Assembly (NCBI RefSeq): GCF_016765655.2
Contig: NZ_CP086107.1
Coordinates: forward strand, 496,001-560,000
From: Skermanella mucosa
GTDB taxonomy: Bacteria; Pseudomonadota; Alphaproteobacteria; Azospirillales; Azospirillaceae
Reading direction: 5' to 3'
DNA length: 64,000 nt
Both the position numbers and the translations under genes were made by a program. The notes beneath the pieces are model-generated. The model did no database searches, was not told where the DNA came from, and saw nothing but the letters and a program-made list of their open reading frames with translations. The number at the start of each line of letters is the position of its first letter. The stretch's first letter is position 1. Positions 9,053 through 17,669 of this stretch are shown piece after piece.

Positions 9053-10610
9053 TCCCGGCGACGACACGGCGCCCTGCCGGCCCGATTTCGTGGGGACCGC
9101 CGAGAAGCCGTGGCACCCCGCTCCCCTGCCCGCCTGCCAAGTCACGGAGGCACGGCGGATACTTGCCGGGTTCGACGACTACCTGCGTCCGCAGGACTGG
9201 GACGAGAACGGGAGGGCCATGCGGGCCATCGCCGTCCTGCTGTCCAGATACAGGCAAGCTGACAGGCCTCCGGAGATGGAGGAGGATATCGCCGCGGAGT
9301 GGGGCGAGGATGTCGAGGAATACCCACTCTGGGCGGTCCAGGAAGCCTGCCGCAGTTGGCGGCGCGATCCGAACAACCGCCGGGCTCCCCATCCGGGGGA
9401 GTTCCGGACCCTGTGCGAGTCGCTGGTCCGGGAAGCCCGGCAGCAGCGGGACCGCCTGAAGCGCTGCCTGGAAATGCCCCCCTTGCTGGAAGCGCCGAGA
9501 CCGCTTTCGGCGAAGGACCGCGCCGCCCTGGAGGACCGCCGGAGGGCGGAACGACAGGCCGAGATCGCGCGCTTCGAGGAGATCAAGGCGCGGCTGGTGG
9601 CAGAGGGCAAATGGCCCGGCAGGATCGCCGGTACTCCCCTTCCCTCTCCCGACGAGGCTGCCGGTCCGCCGCCGGATCCCGCATCGGAGCCGTCCGGCGG
9701 ACGGCTGCCGGACCGCTCAGTCGCCGACGATGTCGACTCCGCGATGCGCAGTATCCTGGACGCCGCCGCCCTCCAGGAGGCGGATGCTGTCCTCGACTTC
9801 CGCCAGGGCGCGGCGGAGACGGTCGCGCTGAGCCTTCAGCCGGCGCAGGTCGAGGGTGCCTTGGCGGGGCTTGGCGGCGCGCAGCGAGCGCTTGAAATCG
9901 ATGATGTCCTTGCGCCCGATGTCCGGCCGCACGAGGCCGGACTGACGGGCGCGCTTGATCTCCTCGTCGGACAGGGTGGTCAGCTGGTAGGCGACGGAAT
10001 AGGACGGAGGGATCTCCTCCTCGACCAGCTTCCGCTCCTCCACCGCCTTGGCGATGGCGATCATCTGGCTGGCGATCGGGCGCGAAAACGGCAGTCCCTC
10101 GATCAGCCGCTCGAAACGCCCTGGCTGGTCCTCAAGCTTCTCCAGGGCGTTCAGCAGGTTGCGGCCGATCGCCAGCACGCGCTGACGGGTTTCACGCCAG
10201 AGGCGGTCGAGATGCTCCCGGAACGCGTCGACATCCTCGGGATCGACGATGCGCTCGAGGCCGGCGTCCGGCGCGACCGGCACGGCGCGGGTCTCCTCCG
10301 GGTCGCCGATGAAGGACAGCGCCCGGGTGTCGGCGACGGCGGCCTTCTTCTTCGCCTGAGTAAGACTGACCATCACAGCCTCATTTCGTTACGGACGAAG
10401 TGCCACAGCCCGATGCAGTCGTCGCGGCCCTTGGCATTGTCGATGTCGACCGCGGATAGGCCCTGGTCGGCGAAGGAATGGATGTGCTCGAGATCGGGAA
10501 TGTCCACCGGGCAGAGACGGCCCTCCTTCAGGAGCAGCTTCTTGGCGTCGCGAAACGCCACCGTCCCCCGCTTCACGCGGTTCATGACGAACGCGGCCTC
10601 CTTGCCGTAG
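8895..10610 (+). CDS. Hypothetical plasmid protein; C-terminal half runs antisense to the partition genes
   Basis: The ATG at 8895 has a good ribosome site (GAAAGGAAG) and overlaps the HTH gene by 158 bp. Residues 1-275 look genuine: a Pro-rich leader, then a helical region (VTEARRILAGFDDYLRPQDW; RAMRAIAVLLSRYRQ; PLWAVQEACRSWRRDPNNRRAPHPGEFRTLCESL) and a charged coiled-coil-like segment (AALEDRRRAERQAEIARFEEIKARL). This resembles conserved proteins found near rep genes of Azospirillum-type plasmids. From about position 9717 the frame is antisense to the two partition genes and reads like an accidental frame to its stop at 10610. The original stop was probably displaced by a frameshift near 9700. 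Function unknown. Confidence 0.55.
   Translation: MRAPTLPATPDALPRAPVSPEAARPRGLPAKPDLTPGLARLLNGERVTLTTPDPGDDTAPCRPDFVGTAEKPWHPAPLPACQVTEARRILAGFDDYLRPQDWDENGRAMRAIAVLLSRYRQADRPPEMEEDIAAEWGEDVEEYPLWAVQEACRSWRRDPNNRRAPHPGEFRTLCESLVREARQQRDRLKRCLEMPPLLEAPRPLSAKDRAALEDRRRAERQAEIARFEEIKARLVAEGKWPGRIAGTPLPSPDEAAGPPPDPASEPSGGRLPDRSVADDVDSAMRSILDAAALQEADAVLDFRQGAAETVALSLQPAQVEGALAGLGGAQRALEIDDVLAPDVRPHEAGLTGALDLLVGQGGQLVGDGIGRRDLLLDQLPLLHRLGDGDHLAGDRARKRQSLDQPLETPWLVLKLLQGVQQVAADRQHALTGFTPEAVEMLPERVDILGIDDALEAGVRRDRHGAGLLRVADEGQRPGVGDGGLLLRLSKTDHHSLISLRTKCHSPMQSSRPLALSMSTADRPWSAKEWMCSRSGMSTGQRRPSFRSSFLASRNATVPRFTRFMTNAASLP
9717..10376 (-). CDS. Putative plasmid partition partner of ParA
   Basis: A 219-residue protein downstream of parA with a 4-bp ATGA overlap, so the two are translationally coupled. 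Helical blocks are seen at 45-75 (VDAFREHLDRLWRETRQRVLAIGRNLLNALEKL), 80-115 (FERLIEGLPFSRPIASQMIAIAKAVEE) and 120-165 (YSVAYQLTTLSDEEIKRARQSG...FKRSL). The second block has an HTH-like pattern, and the C-terminus is a coiled coil (RRLKAQRDRLRRALAEVEDSIRLLEGG). It lacks the ParB/Srx nuclease-like N-terminal motifs, so it is not a canonical ParB. It sits where a centromere-binding protein is expected. DUF3102-like proteins are a possible relative. Confidence 0.7.
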   Translation of the reverse strand: MMVSLTQAKKKAAVADTRALSFIGDPEETRAVPVAPDAGLERIVDPEDVDAFREHLDRLWRETRQRVLAIGRNLLNALEKLEDQPGRFERLIEGLPFSRPIASQMIAIAKAVEERKLVEEEIPPSYSVAYQLTTLSDEEIKRARQSGLVRPDIGRKDIIDFKRSLRAAKPRQGTLDLRRLKAQRDRLRRALAEVEDSIRLLEGGGVQDTAHRGVDIVGD

Positions 10611-11110
10611 TGCTTCATCACGCCCATCCAGGGTATGGCGGAGCGGCGGTCGTCGAAGGTCATTCCCGTCGGCAGGAGGACGAAGTCCGCCAGGCCGATC
10701 AGGCGGATCACCGCGTCCCGGTAGGCCTGGACGGCGTTGGGCGTGTCGATCACGACGAGATCGTAGCCGGTCAGCTTCTCGATCTCCTCGGGAGCGGTCG
10801 TGATGTCCATCGGGAAGCAGTCGAGCTTCGCAAGGCTCTCGTAGCCGGATTCGTCCCGCAGGGTATGCCAGGCGGCAAGGCTTCTCTGGTCGTCGGTATC
10901 GACGAGCGCCACCCGCAGTCCGTCCAGGCTCGCGGCGACCCCGACGATGCGGCTGCATCCTGTCTTGCCGATGCCGCCCTTGCTTCCGGAAATGAGCAGC
11001 TTCCGCGGTAGCTTGGCCGTTTCCGCGACCGCACCGTCCGGTGCCGGCGTTCCACTGGTTTTCTTCGACCTGGGTTTCTTCATCATGACCGCATCGTCCA
11101 CCATGGCCAC
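10373..11110 (-). CDS. parA: ParA-family partition ATPase
   Basis: A 245-residue Walker-type ATPase with a deviant Walker A motif (GSKGGIGKTG, residues 36-45), a switch region (LVDTDDQRSL) and Walker B (LVVIDTPNAV). ATP-driven ParA proteins segregate low-copy plasmids over the nucleoid together with a centromere-binding partner. Residues 1-30 are a Lys-rich leader. The ATG at 11110 is preceded by AGGGGG. The downstream gene overlaps by 4 bp, forming a two-gene partition operon. A 21-bp palindrome about 100 bp upstream (11207-11227) is a candidate operator or centromere site. Confidence 0.92.
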   Translation of the reverse strand: MAMVDDAVMMKKPRSKKTSGTPAPDGAVAETAKLPRKLLISGSKGGIGKTGCSRIVGVAASLDGLRVALVDTDDQRSLAAWHTLRDESGYESLAKLDCFPMDITTAPEEIEKLTGYDLVVIDTPNAVQAYRDAVIRLIGLADFVLLPTGMTFDDRRSAIPWMGVMKHYGKEAAFVMNRVKRGTVAFRDAKKLLLKEGRLCPVDIPDLEHIHSFADQGLSAVDIDNAKGRDDCIGLWHFVRNEMRL

Positions 11111-11206
11111 CCCCTGGTGATTGGTAATCCCGACGGTCTTATAGGAAACGGCAAGTCAAGAACAGCAGCATGACGCGGCGGCGACGCGGTTGACCGGCCG
11201 GTGTGT

Positions 11207-11227
11207 CCCGTTTACCCGGTAAACGGG
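11207..11227. promoter_or_regulatory. Palindromic site upstream of parA (copy 1)
   Basis: A perfect 10-bp inverted repeat around a single base, CCGTTTACC-C-GGTAAACGG with C/G flanks, 97 bp upstream of the parA start. A near-identical palindrome occurs at 13520-13540 and no third copy was seen. The position suggests a partition site or operator. Confidence 0.55.
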
Positions 11228-11509
11228 TTCGCAGCGGCAAGACGGGGCGTCACAAGAGACCCGCATGTGACGACTTGATGAGCACCATGAACGCGTTTCG
11301 CGGCGGCAGTTGAGTACTGCGGAAGCTGCGGAAGCTGCGGAGCTGCCTGGCAGGCTGAGTACCGGCCGGACTTTGAGCGGGCCGCACGCCGCGGTGGTCG
11401 TCCCCCGCCAGGCAAGCATTGGGTGGACGACAAGAAGCGACCGCTCAGGGCAGCGCCGGATATGGTCCGGAAAAGGAGTCTGGTCCTGGATGAACAGGAC
11501 GGGATCGTG

Positions 11510-11665
11510 GGACCGGCCGGCGGTTTGTCGAACCCGGCCTCGGTGGGCGCCGTGAGCACCCCGAGGGTGGCCCCCTCGCTGTCGAGCAGCCGGTAGGCCG
11601 CCTTCAGGTCGGTCATGCCGGCCACCTGCCGGGGCAGGTTCTGATCGCTGTGCTCGCCCTGGCCT
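11510..11665 (-). pseudogene. Remnant of an IS4-type transposase N-terminus
   Basis: One frame reads NLPRQVAGMTDLKAAYRLLDSE...LGVLTAP, which matches the N-terminal DNA-binding region of IS4/Tn5-like transposases (typically LP...LKAAYRLfd). Nothing recognisable continues on either side. The rest of 11111-11830 holds no credible gene, only a parA-upstream palindrome and short GCGGAAGCT tandem repeats near 11320. Confidence 0.5.
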
Positions 11666-11828
11666 CCAGCGCCACGGCCCACCGGATCCGCCGGCGATCT
11701 TCCAGGTCACACGTCGACCACTGCTCTTCCGCCCGTCGCCTCCAGCAGGCAAACCACGATCAACACTGAGTCGACAGCCAAGCGCGGTGTTCACCCCCAT
11801 GAGGGACTGAGATGGGCGTAACGTTATG

Positions 11829-11876
11829 GGCTCCAGCCAAGGGCTTGCGCGCCGCCAACGGCCCGTGCTCCGTCAT
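11829..11876 (-). repeat. 48-bp inverted repeat, left copy
   Basis: Reading on the minus strand, this segment matches 13911-13958 on the plus strand at 43 of 48 positions (shared core GAGCACGGG-N-CGTTGGCGGCG). The pair flanks the decayed monooxygenase region and ends 78 bp before the TnpB start codon, so it may be a transposon end. Confidence 0.6.
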
Positions 11877-13215
11877 GTTGCACAGGGCAGCCGATGGGTC
11901 GAGGGAGCGACCGTCGTGAACAGGTTGGGATAGCCATGCACCTGGAGGCCCATGGTGGTGCGGATGTCCCTGCCCCGGGCCTGCCGGAGCGGGCGCCCTC
12001 CCCGCCTGCGGATGTCGATCCGGGTCAGGGCTCTGGCGCCCGAATCAAACCCCGTCGCGAGGGTGATGATATTCAACTCATGGAGTGTGTCGTCGGCGGT
12101 CCTGATGCCATCCGGGGTCATGCACTCGATTGCGTTGCAGGCGATGCCGACGGCTTCGACATTCGGGGGGTGATAGACTTCGAGATGACCAGCCTCCAGC
12201 GGGACGCGGCGAGGTCCGAACCCGTAGCCGGGCGGAACGTGAAGAACACAGAGCCTTGGGTCCTTCAGCTGTGCCCTCCTCTTCCCGCGCACGAATTTGG
12301 AGATTTCCTCGCTGACCGCTTCTTCGAAGAACATCTCCGCCAAGGAGGCAAGCCAGAGCTTCAGCAAGCCCTTTTCGTAGTTTTTTCCAGCACCTCGCGG
12401 CGGCGCGCCGGCGTCAGATCCGTCCATCTGTGCTGTAAATCGTACCCTAAGCCGGTGTAAGGTGTGCGGAAGAGTCGCTTCCAGTTCGTCGAATCACTCC
12501 TTGTAAGCCACCACGTCGGAAGCCGTACCGACGTTTCCTCATGGGCAAGACCTACTGGGGCGTCCGCCCGAGAACCTTCGAATACCCGACCTCCGCAGCG
12601 ATGACCTGGATACCGGTCGCCCCCACGACGGCGACGCCGACGCGCGTGCCGACGAACTCGACCCGCTCGCAAGGCTACCGCGCGGTGTCCAGGATCGGTC
12701 CCCTGAAACCATCGCGGCCGGGGAACGGATCGCTCAGCGGAGCCGAGAGCATCCAGCAGCAGGTGATCAGGAACCGGATGTCGATGCTCTCGCCACGGCT
12801 GGTCGCGACCGTCCAGCAGGCGGCGTCCTTGTTCTAAAGGGCACTGTTGGTGGCCGTCCCGAACTGGATGTCCCTGCGGACGTCGAGGAGGTCGGCGACG
12901 TCGTGCATCCACCGTTCTACTTCCGGCTGTCCAGGGTACCGCTCGCGGCGGCTTCATCCCTGGTACCGATCCTCCGCGAGAAGGTATTGGTAGATACAGG
13001 CATCGGTGTCGAGGCGTGCCCCCCGCATAGCGCTTAGAGTAACAGGTGCCGCCGACATCGGACGCGCTGTCAAACGCCTTGGCGCTAAGCCCCTGGTTCC
13101 TGAGAGAATGCAGCTGGTATAGCCCCGCAATGCTGGCGCCGACGATCGTCGCGTCCAGCCTTCCCTGGAGCGGTTTCGGCCCAGTCCAACCCGAACAATC
13201 GATGTCCGCAGCCAT
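11830..13215 (-). pseudogene. Decayed Baeyer-Villiger (flavin) monooxygenase
   Basis: The N-terminus reads DATIVGASIAGLYQLHSLRNQGL...VGGTCYSKRYAG, the FAD-binding GxGxxG and VGGTWYxNRYPG signatures of Baeyer-Villiger monooxygenases. The middle (VEFVGTRVGVAVVGATGIQVI) is the NADP-binding region, and the C-terminal part (YGFGPRRVPLE; IITLATGFDSGARALTRIDI; TMGLQVHGYPNLFTTVAPS) matches the end of the family. These pieces lie in at least three frames with internal stops, so the gene is dead. Intact relatives insert oxygen beside a ketone, including acetone to methyl acetate. Confidence 0.85.
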
Positions 13216-13910
13216 TCTGCCGTTTCCCCGTTATTATTTTGTCGGACCGCCGTTGTGGTCAGCCGGGGCCGGGAGACGCGCTGCATCGTCCCGGGATCTG
13301 GCAGTCGGCGCGCACGCAGGCAGGATGCCGGTACCGCAAGCCAGCTGTAACGAACGCTTCCTGACGTTCGCCGGGTGATCGCGTCAGGAACATCTATGTG
13401 GCCGGGATAGAGCTGGCCCGGGATGTTGCGTCGCCGCGCCGCGCGTTTCGTGGAAGGGCAGGGCCGCGCGGTCGGTCGCGAGGCACTTTCGAGGATCGCC
13501 GTTCAGAGGGCAGTATCTCTCCGTTTACCTGGTAAACGGGGACGACCGCCGTCGGTAGAAGCTCAGATCGGCTGGTCTTTCTGACAGGTGGGTTGGCCGC
13601 TCATCCCGTGAGTAAGTCCGGGGGCAAACCGCGGACGCGTGGACCGGGATCACGCAGCCCATGGTGTCCCCCGTTCCGCACGGCGCCAGTCGCCCTGACG
13701 ATGTCGGCCTGTCGCGCATCGGGAGGGATCTTTAGGACATGCTCATGGGAGCGCACCGCGTGGCCCGAGAGCCGCCAGGCGGTCCTCCTGCTGACCTAGG
13801 ATCTCGGCCAAGCTGCCCCCGATCACGGGCGCCAAGGCCTGCCCGACCCGTTCGCCACGACCGCGAATCGGGTGTCATACCGGACCCAACAATCCGTGGC
13901 CAAGAGTCAG
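13216..13910. other. Intergenic, no credible gene
   Basis: No frame here has family resemblance or a good ribosome site. The stretch contains the second palindromic site (13520-13540) and otherwise looks like decayed sequence. Confidence 0.5.
13520..13540. promoter_or_regulatory. Palindromic site (copy 2)
   Basis: CCGTTTACC-T-GGTAAACGG, the same palindrome as at 11207-11227 apart from the central base and flanks. The copies are about 2.3 kb apart and bracket the monooxygenase pseudogene. Confidence 0.5.
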
Positions 13911-13958
13911 CTGACCGAGCACGGGACGTTGGCGGCGCGCAAGCCCTTTGCTTGAGCC
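13911..13958 (+). repeat. 48-bp inverted repeat, right copy
   Basis: Partner of 11829-11876 in opposite orientation with five mismatches. It lies 78 bp upstream of the TnpB gene and could be part of its left end. Confidence 0.6.
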
Positions 13959-14035
13959 ATGGGGACAACGCCGCCCCTCTCCGCAGGCGAAAACGAAAGA
14001 TGGAAAGCAGATATACAGAGCCCTAGAATCACACG

Positions 14036-15577
14036 ATGCGTGCCAAGACCCCCTCCTTCATCGCCGAGTTCCCGCTGCGCACCACCGCCGCGGACGAGCG
14101 AACGCTGGAGGTGCGCCTGGAAGCGGCCCGCCACGTCTACAATGCCTGCCTGGGTGAAAGCCTGAGGCGTCTCGCCCTGATGCGCCATTCGAAGGACTGG
14201 CAGGCGGCCCGCGCCATGGCCAAGGGCAAGCAGCGAACAGCACTGTTCAAGTCGACGATGCAGCGCTTCGGGTTTTCCTCGGCGTCCATCCAGAAGCACG
14301 CAGAGGCGTGCCGGGACGCCTGCTGGCTGGGTGACCACATCGGCAGCCACGATACCCAGACCACGTCCTTGCGCGCCTTCAAGGCGGTGCAGATGCACGC
14401 CTACGGCAAGCGCGGCCGGCCGCGCCTCAAGGGCCGGAACCGCTTGCACTCGGTCGAGGGCAAGGGCGACGCCGTGATCCGGCTCCGCTGCCAGGACGAG
14501 AGGCCGGTCGTGCTGTGGGACGGTCTCGTGCTGCCGCTGATGCTCGACCCGCGCGACCGCGACCGCTGGCAGGAGCAGGCGCTGTCGTGCCGCACCAAGT
14601 ACGTCCGCATCCTGCTGCGCAGCGTGCGCGGCAAGACGCTCTGGTATGCGCAACTGGTGCAGGAGGGATTGGCCCCGCGCAAGGAGCGCCTGCCGCTCGG
14701 CGACGGTGTCGTCGGCCTGGACCTCGGTCCTAGCACCATCGCCGCCGTGTCGGACACCGACGCCACGCTGGAGCCGTTCTGCCCCGGCGTGGCCGACATG
14801 GACGCGGTGATCCGCCGCCTGCAGCGCGCCCTGGACCGGTCGCGGCGCGCCACCAACCCCGACGCCTTCAACGACGACGGCACGTATCGCCCGGGTGCCC
14901 GGATCACGGTGCGCTCGCGCCGTTACCGCGAACTCGCGGCGAAGAGGGCAGACCGCGAGCGGCGCCTGGCGTCGGAACGCAAGCGGGCGCAGGGCGAACT
15001 CGCCAACCGCGTGCTGGCCTGGGGCAACCTCATCAAGACGGAGAAGGTGAGCTACAAGAGTTTCCAGAGGAATTTCGGCCGGAGCGTGAAGCGGCGCGCG
15101 CCTTGCCTGTTCGTCTCGACGCTGAAGCGCAAGGCTGCGAGTGCCGGCGTTTCGGTGGTCGAGTTCGCGACGCGGACGACGCGACTGTCGCAGTTCAGCC
15201 ATGACACGGGCGGGTACGTGAGGAAGCCGCTGTCGCAGCGGTGGCACGTGTTCGCCGACGGCAGCCGGGTGCAGCGCGACCTGTACTCGGCCTGGCTGGC
15301 GCGCTTCGTCGACCGGGACAGGCTCGACGCATCCCGGTGCCGACGGCACTGGGCGGCTGCGGAACCGCTGCTGAGACGGGCGGCGTCGGGCTTGAAGCAA
15401 TCCGCGAGCGGGGCGGGCTTTGCCCGTCCCCACGCCCGCCCCGGCAACGGGGGTGTCGTCGGAGCGGATCGTCCGTCGCAGGGGGAGGGCCGCTGGAACG
15501 AGGCCGCGGATGCTGTAGCGCAAGCGAGAGCCGCGGAGAGTTCCGGCACACGCACCCCCAGAACTCCCGCCTTATAG
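14036..15577 (+). CDS. TnpB-family (IS1341/IS605-type) protein without zinc finger
   Basis: A 513-residue TnpB-like protein. The RuvC-like nuclease centre appears intact: D229 in [11 protein letters not shown]336 in [12 protein letters not shown] and D415 in [12 protein letters not shown]. The N-terminal half matches the WED/REC-like part ([35 protein letters not shown]). The C4 zinc ribbon normally between the second and third RuvC motifs is replaced by [19 protein letters not shown]...[10 protein letters not shown] with no cysteine. TnpB proteins are RNA-guided nucleases whose guide RNA overlaps the 3' end of the gene. The last 100 residues (Gly/Ala/Arg-rich) probably reflect that RNA region rather than protein. 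No TnpA transposase is adjacent, and the downstream serine hydrolase is cut at the element's 3' edge. Confidence 0.8.
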   Translation: MRAKTPSFIAEFPLRTTAADERTLEVRLEAARHVYNACLGESLRRLALMRHSKDWQAARAMAKGKQRTALFKSTMQRFGFSSASIQKHAEACRDACWLGDHIGSHDTQTTSLRAFKAVQMHAYGKRGRPRLKGRNRLHSVEGKGDAVIRLRCQDERPVVLWDGLVLPLMLDPRDRDRWQEQALSCRTKYVRILLRSVRGKTLWYAQLVQEGLAPRKERLPLGDGVVGLDLGPSTIAAVSDTDATLEPFCPGVADMDAVIRRLQRALDRSRRATNPDAFNDDGTYRPGARITVRSRRYRELAAKRADRERRLASERKRAQGELANRVLAWGNLIKTEKVSYKSFQRNFGRSVKRRAPCLFVSTLKRKAASAGVSVVEFATRTTRLSQFSHDTGGYVRKPLSQRWHVFADGSRVQRDLYSAWLARFVDRDRLDASRCRRHWAAAEPLLRRAASGLKQSASGAGFARPHARPGNGGVVGADRPSQGEGRWNEAADAVAQARAAESSGTRTPRTPAL

Positions 15578-16301
15578 GGCTGGAGAGGTTCAGCCCCCTG
15601 CTGTTCGATCCGGGCGAGAAGTGGGAATACGGGAGCAACATCGACGGGTGCGGGCAAGTCGTCGAGGGCATCACCGGCCAGAGGCTGGGAGAAGTCCTCA
15701 CGACGCGCATCTTCGAACCGCTCGGCATCCGAGACATGACGTTCGAACTCGATGACGGGCTTCGGCGCAGGCTTGCCGGGATGCATGCGCGCAATCCGGA
15801 CGGCTCCCTGACGCCGATGGACTTCGAGCTGCCTGCAAATCCCGAGGTCCACATGGGCGGCCATGGCCTCTACGGGACGGTCGGCGACTACATGCGGTTC
15901 ATACGCATGTGGCTCAAGGACGGGCAGGGGGAGCACGGGCGCGTCCTCAAACCCGAAACCGTGGCCATGGCCGAGAAGAACCATCTCGGCGACATGAAGG
16001 TCTCCATGCTTCCCGGCGTGATCCCGTCGCTGCCCACGACGCGGAGTTGTTCCCCGGCCTGTCGAAATCCTGGTCCTTCACCTTCATGGTCAACGACGAG
16101 GAGGCGCCTACCGGAAGGCCTGCCAAATCCCTCGGATGGGCGGGGCTGGCCAACCTGTTCTACTTCATCGACCGGAAGAACGGCTATGGCGGGTTCTGGG
16201 CGACGCAGATCCTGCCCTTCGGCGCCCGCGTGTCGTTCAGCGGGTATGTGGACTTCGAATCCGCCCTCTATTCCTGCCTGAAGCGGACCAAGGCCGCCTG
16301 A
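15571..16301 (+). pseudogene. Serine hydrolase (class C beta-lactamase fold), 5' truncated and frameshifted
   Basis: The retained part reads [65 protein letters not shown] and, after a frameshift near 16030, [22 protein letters not shown]...[13 protein letters not shown]. This is the C-terminal half of a serine esterase/beta-lactamase-like protein, with the Tyr motif YGSN present. The catalytic SxxK N-terminus is absent because homology starts at the TnpB element's 3' end. Not functional. Confidence 0.8.
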
Positions 16302-17533
16302 CCCCTGCTGGACCCCGGCCCGGATCGCCGGGCTTGGCCGGTCTCGCGGATCACCGCATCTCCGCGTCCGCGCACTTCCGGCAGGAGCGCGGTGCCCAGG
16401 CCCGGCCCGGTGGGCGCTTGCACCATGCCGTTCACGATCACCGGAAGGTCGGTGACAAGATCCCGGTACCACGTGGCCAGGGTCGCCCTGACGACCTCCT
16501 GGAAGATCGCGGTCGGGGCGTGCAGGCCCAGATGAAGGCCCGCGATCAGGGTCACCGGCCCGGTACAGTCGTGGGGCGCCAGCGGCTTGGCGTAGGCCTC
16601 GGCCAGGGCCGCGATCTTGCGCCCCTCCGTCAACCCGCCGCACCAGGCGAGATCGAGCATGACGACGTCGACCGCGTCAGCCTCCAGCATGCCCCGGAAC
16701 GAGACGGCGCCGCCCAGCGTCTCGCTGCCGCAGACGGGCACCCGTGTGCGGCGGCGCAGGTCGGCCAGGGCCTTCGCATCGCTCATCTTGGCGATCGGGT
16801 CCTCGACCCAGAAGACGTCGAACTCTTCCAGCGCCTGGCAGATCCGGAGGGCGGCGCCGGCACTCCACAGGCTGTGCAATTCGCACATGATGTCGATCCT
16901 GTCGCCGACCGCGGCACGGACCCTGCGGAACGGCTCGATCCCGGCCTTCAGGTCGGCCAAGCCGATCATCTGGCCGCCCGAAGCATCGGCGTAGATATCG
17001 AGCGGCCAGATCTTCATGGCCGTGAATCCTTCCGCCAGGAGGCTTTCCGCTAGACCGCCGGCGTCGCGCATGAAGGCGATCTGATCGTCATAGGGGCCGG
17101 CAGGAGCGTCCGCGGCGTGGATGGCGCGGCGCGCGACGCCGCCGCTGTTGTAGGCATAGCCGGCGCAGGTGTTATAGGCGCGGATCTCCGTCCGGACCGC
17201 CCCGCCCAAAGCCTCGTGCACCGGAACTCCATGACGCTTTCCCGCGAGATCCCACAGGGCGAGATCGATGGCGCTGGCCGCGCGCATCTCGGCCCCGGTG
17301 CTGTGGAACCCCAGGTAGGGCGTCATCAGATGGCGCGATACCGCTTCGATGCGGCGGGAATCGCGGCCGACCAGCCAAGGGGCGACCTGCTCGTGGACCA
17401 CCGCCTCGACGGCCTGGGCGCCGCGGAAGCTTTCGCCGAGACCGGTCAGGCCCTCGTCCGTCTCGATCTCGACCCAGATGAGGTTGGGCCGTTCCGCGAT
17501 GCGGATCGTGCGGACGCAGTGCACCTTCGACAT
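16268..17533 (-). CDS. Enolase-superfamily (mandelate racemase/muconate lactonizing) protein
   Basis: The product is 421 residues from the ATG at 17533 ([17 protein letters not shown]). The N-terminal capping domain covers residues 1-125, with the barrel from about 140. Likely catalytic and metal-binding elements are FTAMKIWPL (Lys), DIMCELH (Glu/Asp), FWVEDPI (Glu) and VCGSETLGG (Glu). These mark the family that abstracts an alpha-proton from carboxylates, commonly acid-sugar dehydratases or racemases; APHDCTGPV supplies the late His-Asp. The exact substrate cannot be deduced. It overlaps the serine hydrolase remnant tail-to-tail by 34 bp. The C-terminal 25 residues after [12 protein letters not shown] look like a run-on. 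Confidence 0.85.
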   Translation of the reverse strand: MSKVHCVRTIRIAERPNLIWVEIETDEGLTGLGESFRGAQAVEAVVHEQVAPWLVGRDSRRIEAVSRHLMTPYLGFHSTGAEMRAASAIDLALWDLAGKRHGVPVHEALGGAVRTEIRAYNTCAGYAYNSGGVARRAIHAADAPAGPYDDQIAFMRDAGGLAESLLAEGFTAMKIWPLDIYADASGGQMIGLADLKAGIEPFRRVRAAVGDRIDIMCELHSLWSAGAALRICQALEEFDVFWVEDPIAKMSDAKALADLRRRTRVPVCGSETLGGAVSFRGMLEADAVDVVMLDLAWCGGLTEGRKIAALAEAYAKPLAPHDCTGPVTLIAGLHLGLHAPTAIFQEVVRATLATWYRDLVTDLPVIVNGMVQAPTGPGLGTALLPEVRGRGDAVIRETGQARRSGPGSSRGQAALVRFRQE

Positions 17534-17669
17534 TCCTGTTACCCGCCGTGGATGTTGTTGCCGTGGGAAACAGCCTATCACCATGGCCGGCCTCGATCGA
17601 TTCGGGTATGGCGATTCGGCTGGCTGGGGCGCTCGCGTCCCGTCGGCATGCGGACCATGCCGACAGCGT

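Noticed and set aside
11156-11800. Minus-strand frame of 214 residues upstream of parA
   Set aside because: Mostly low-complexity; only a short transposase-like stretch in another frame could be recognised.
13907-15523. Minus-strand frame of 538 residues
   Set aside because: Antisense of TnpB, rich in Arg/His/Leu as expected of a shadow frame.
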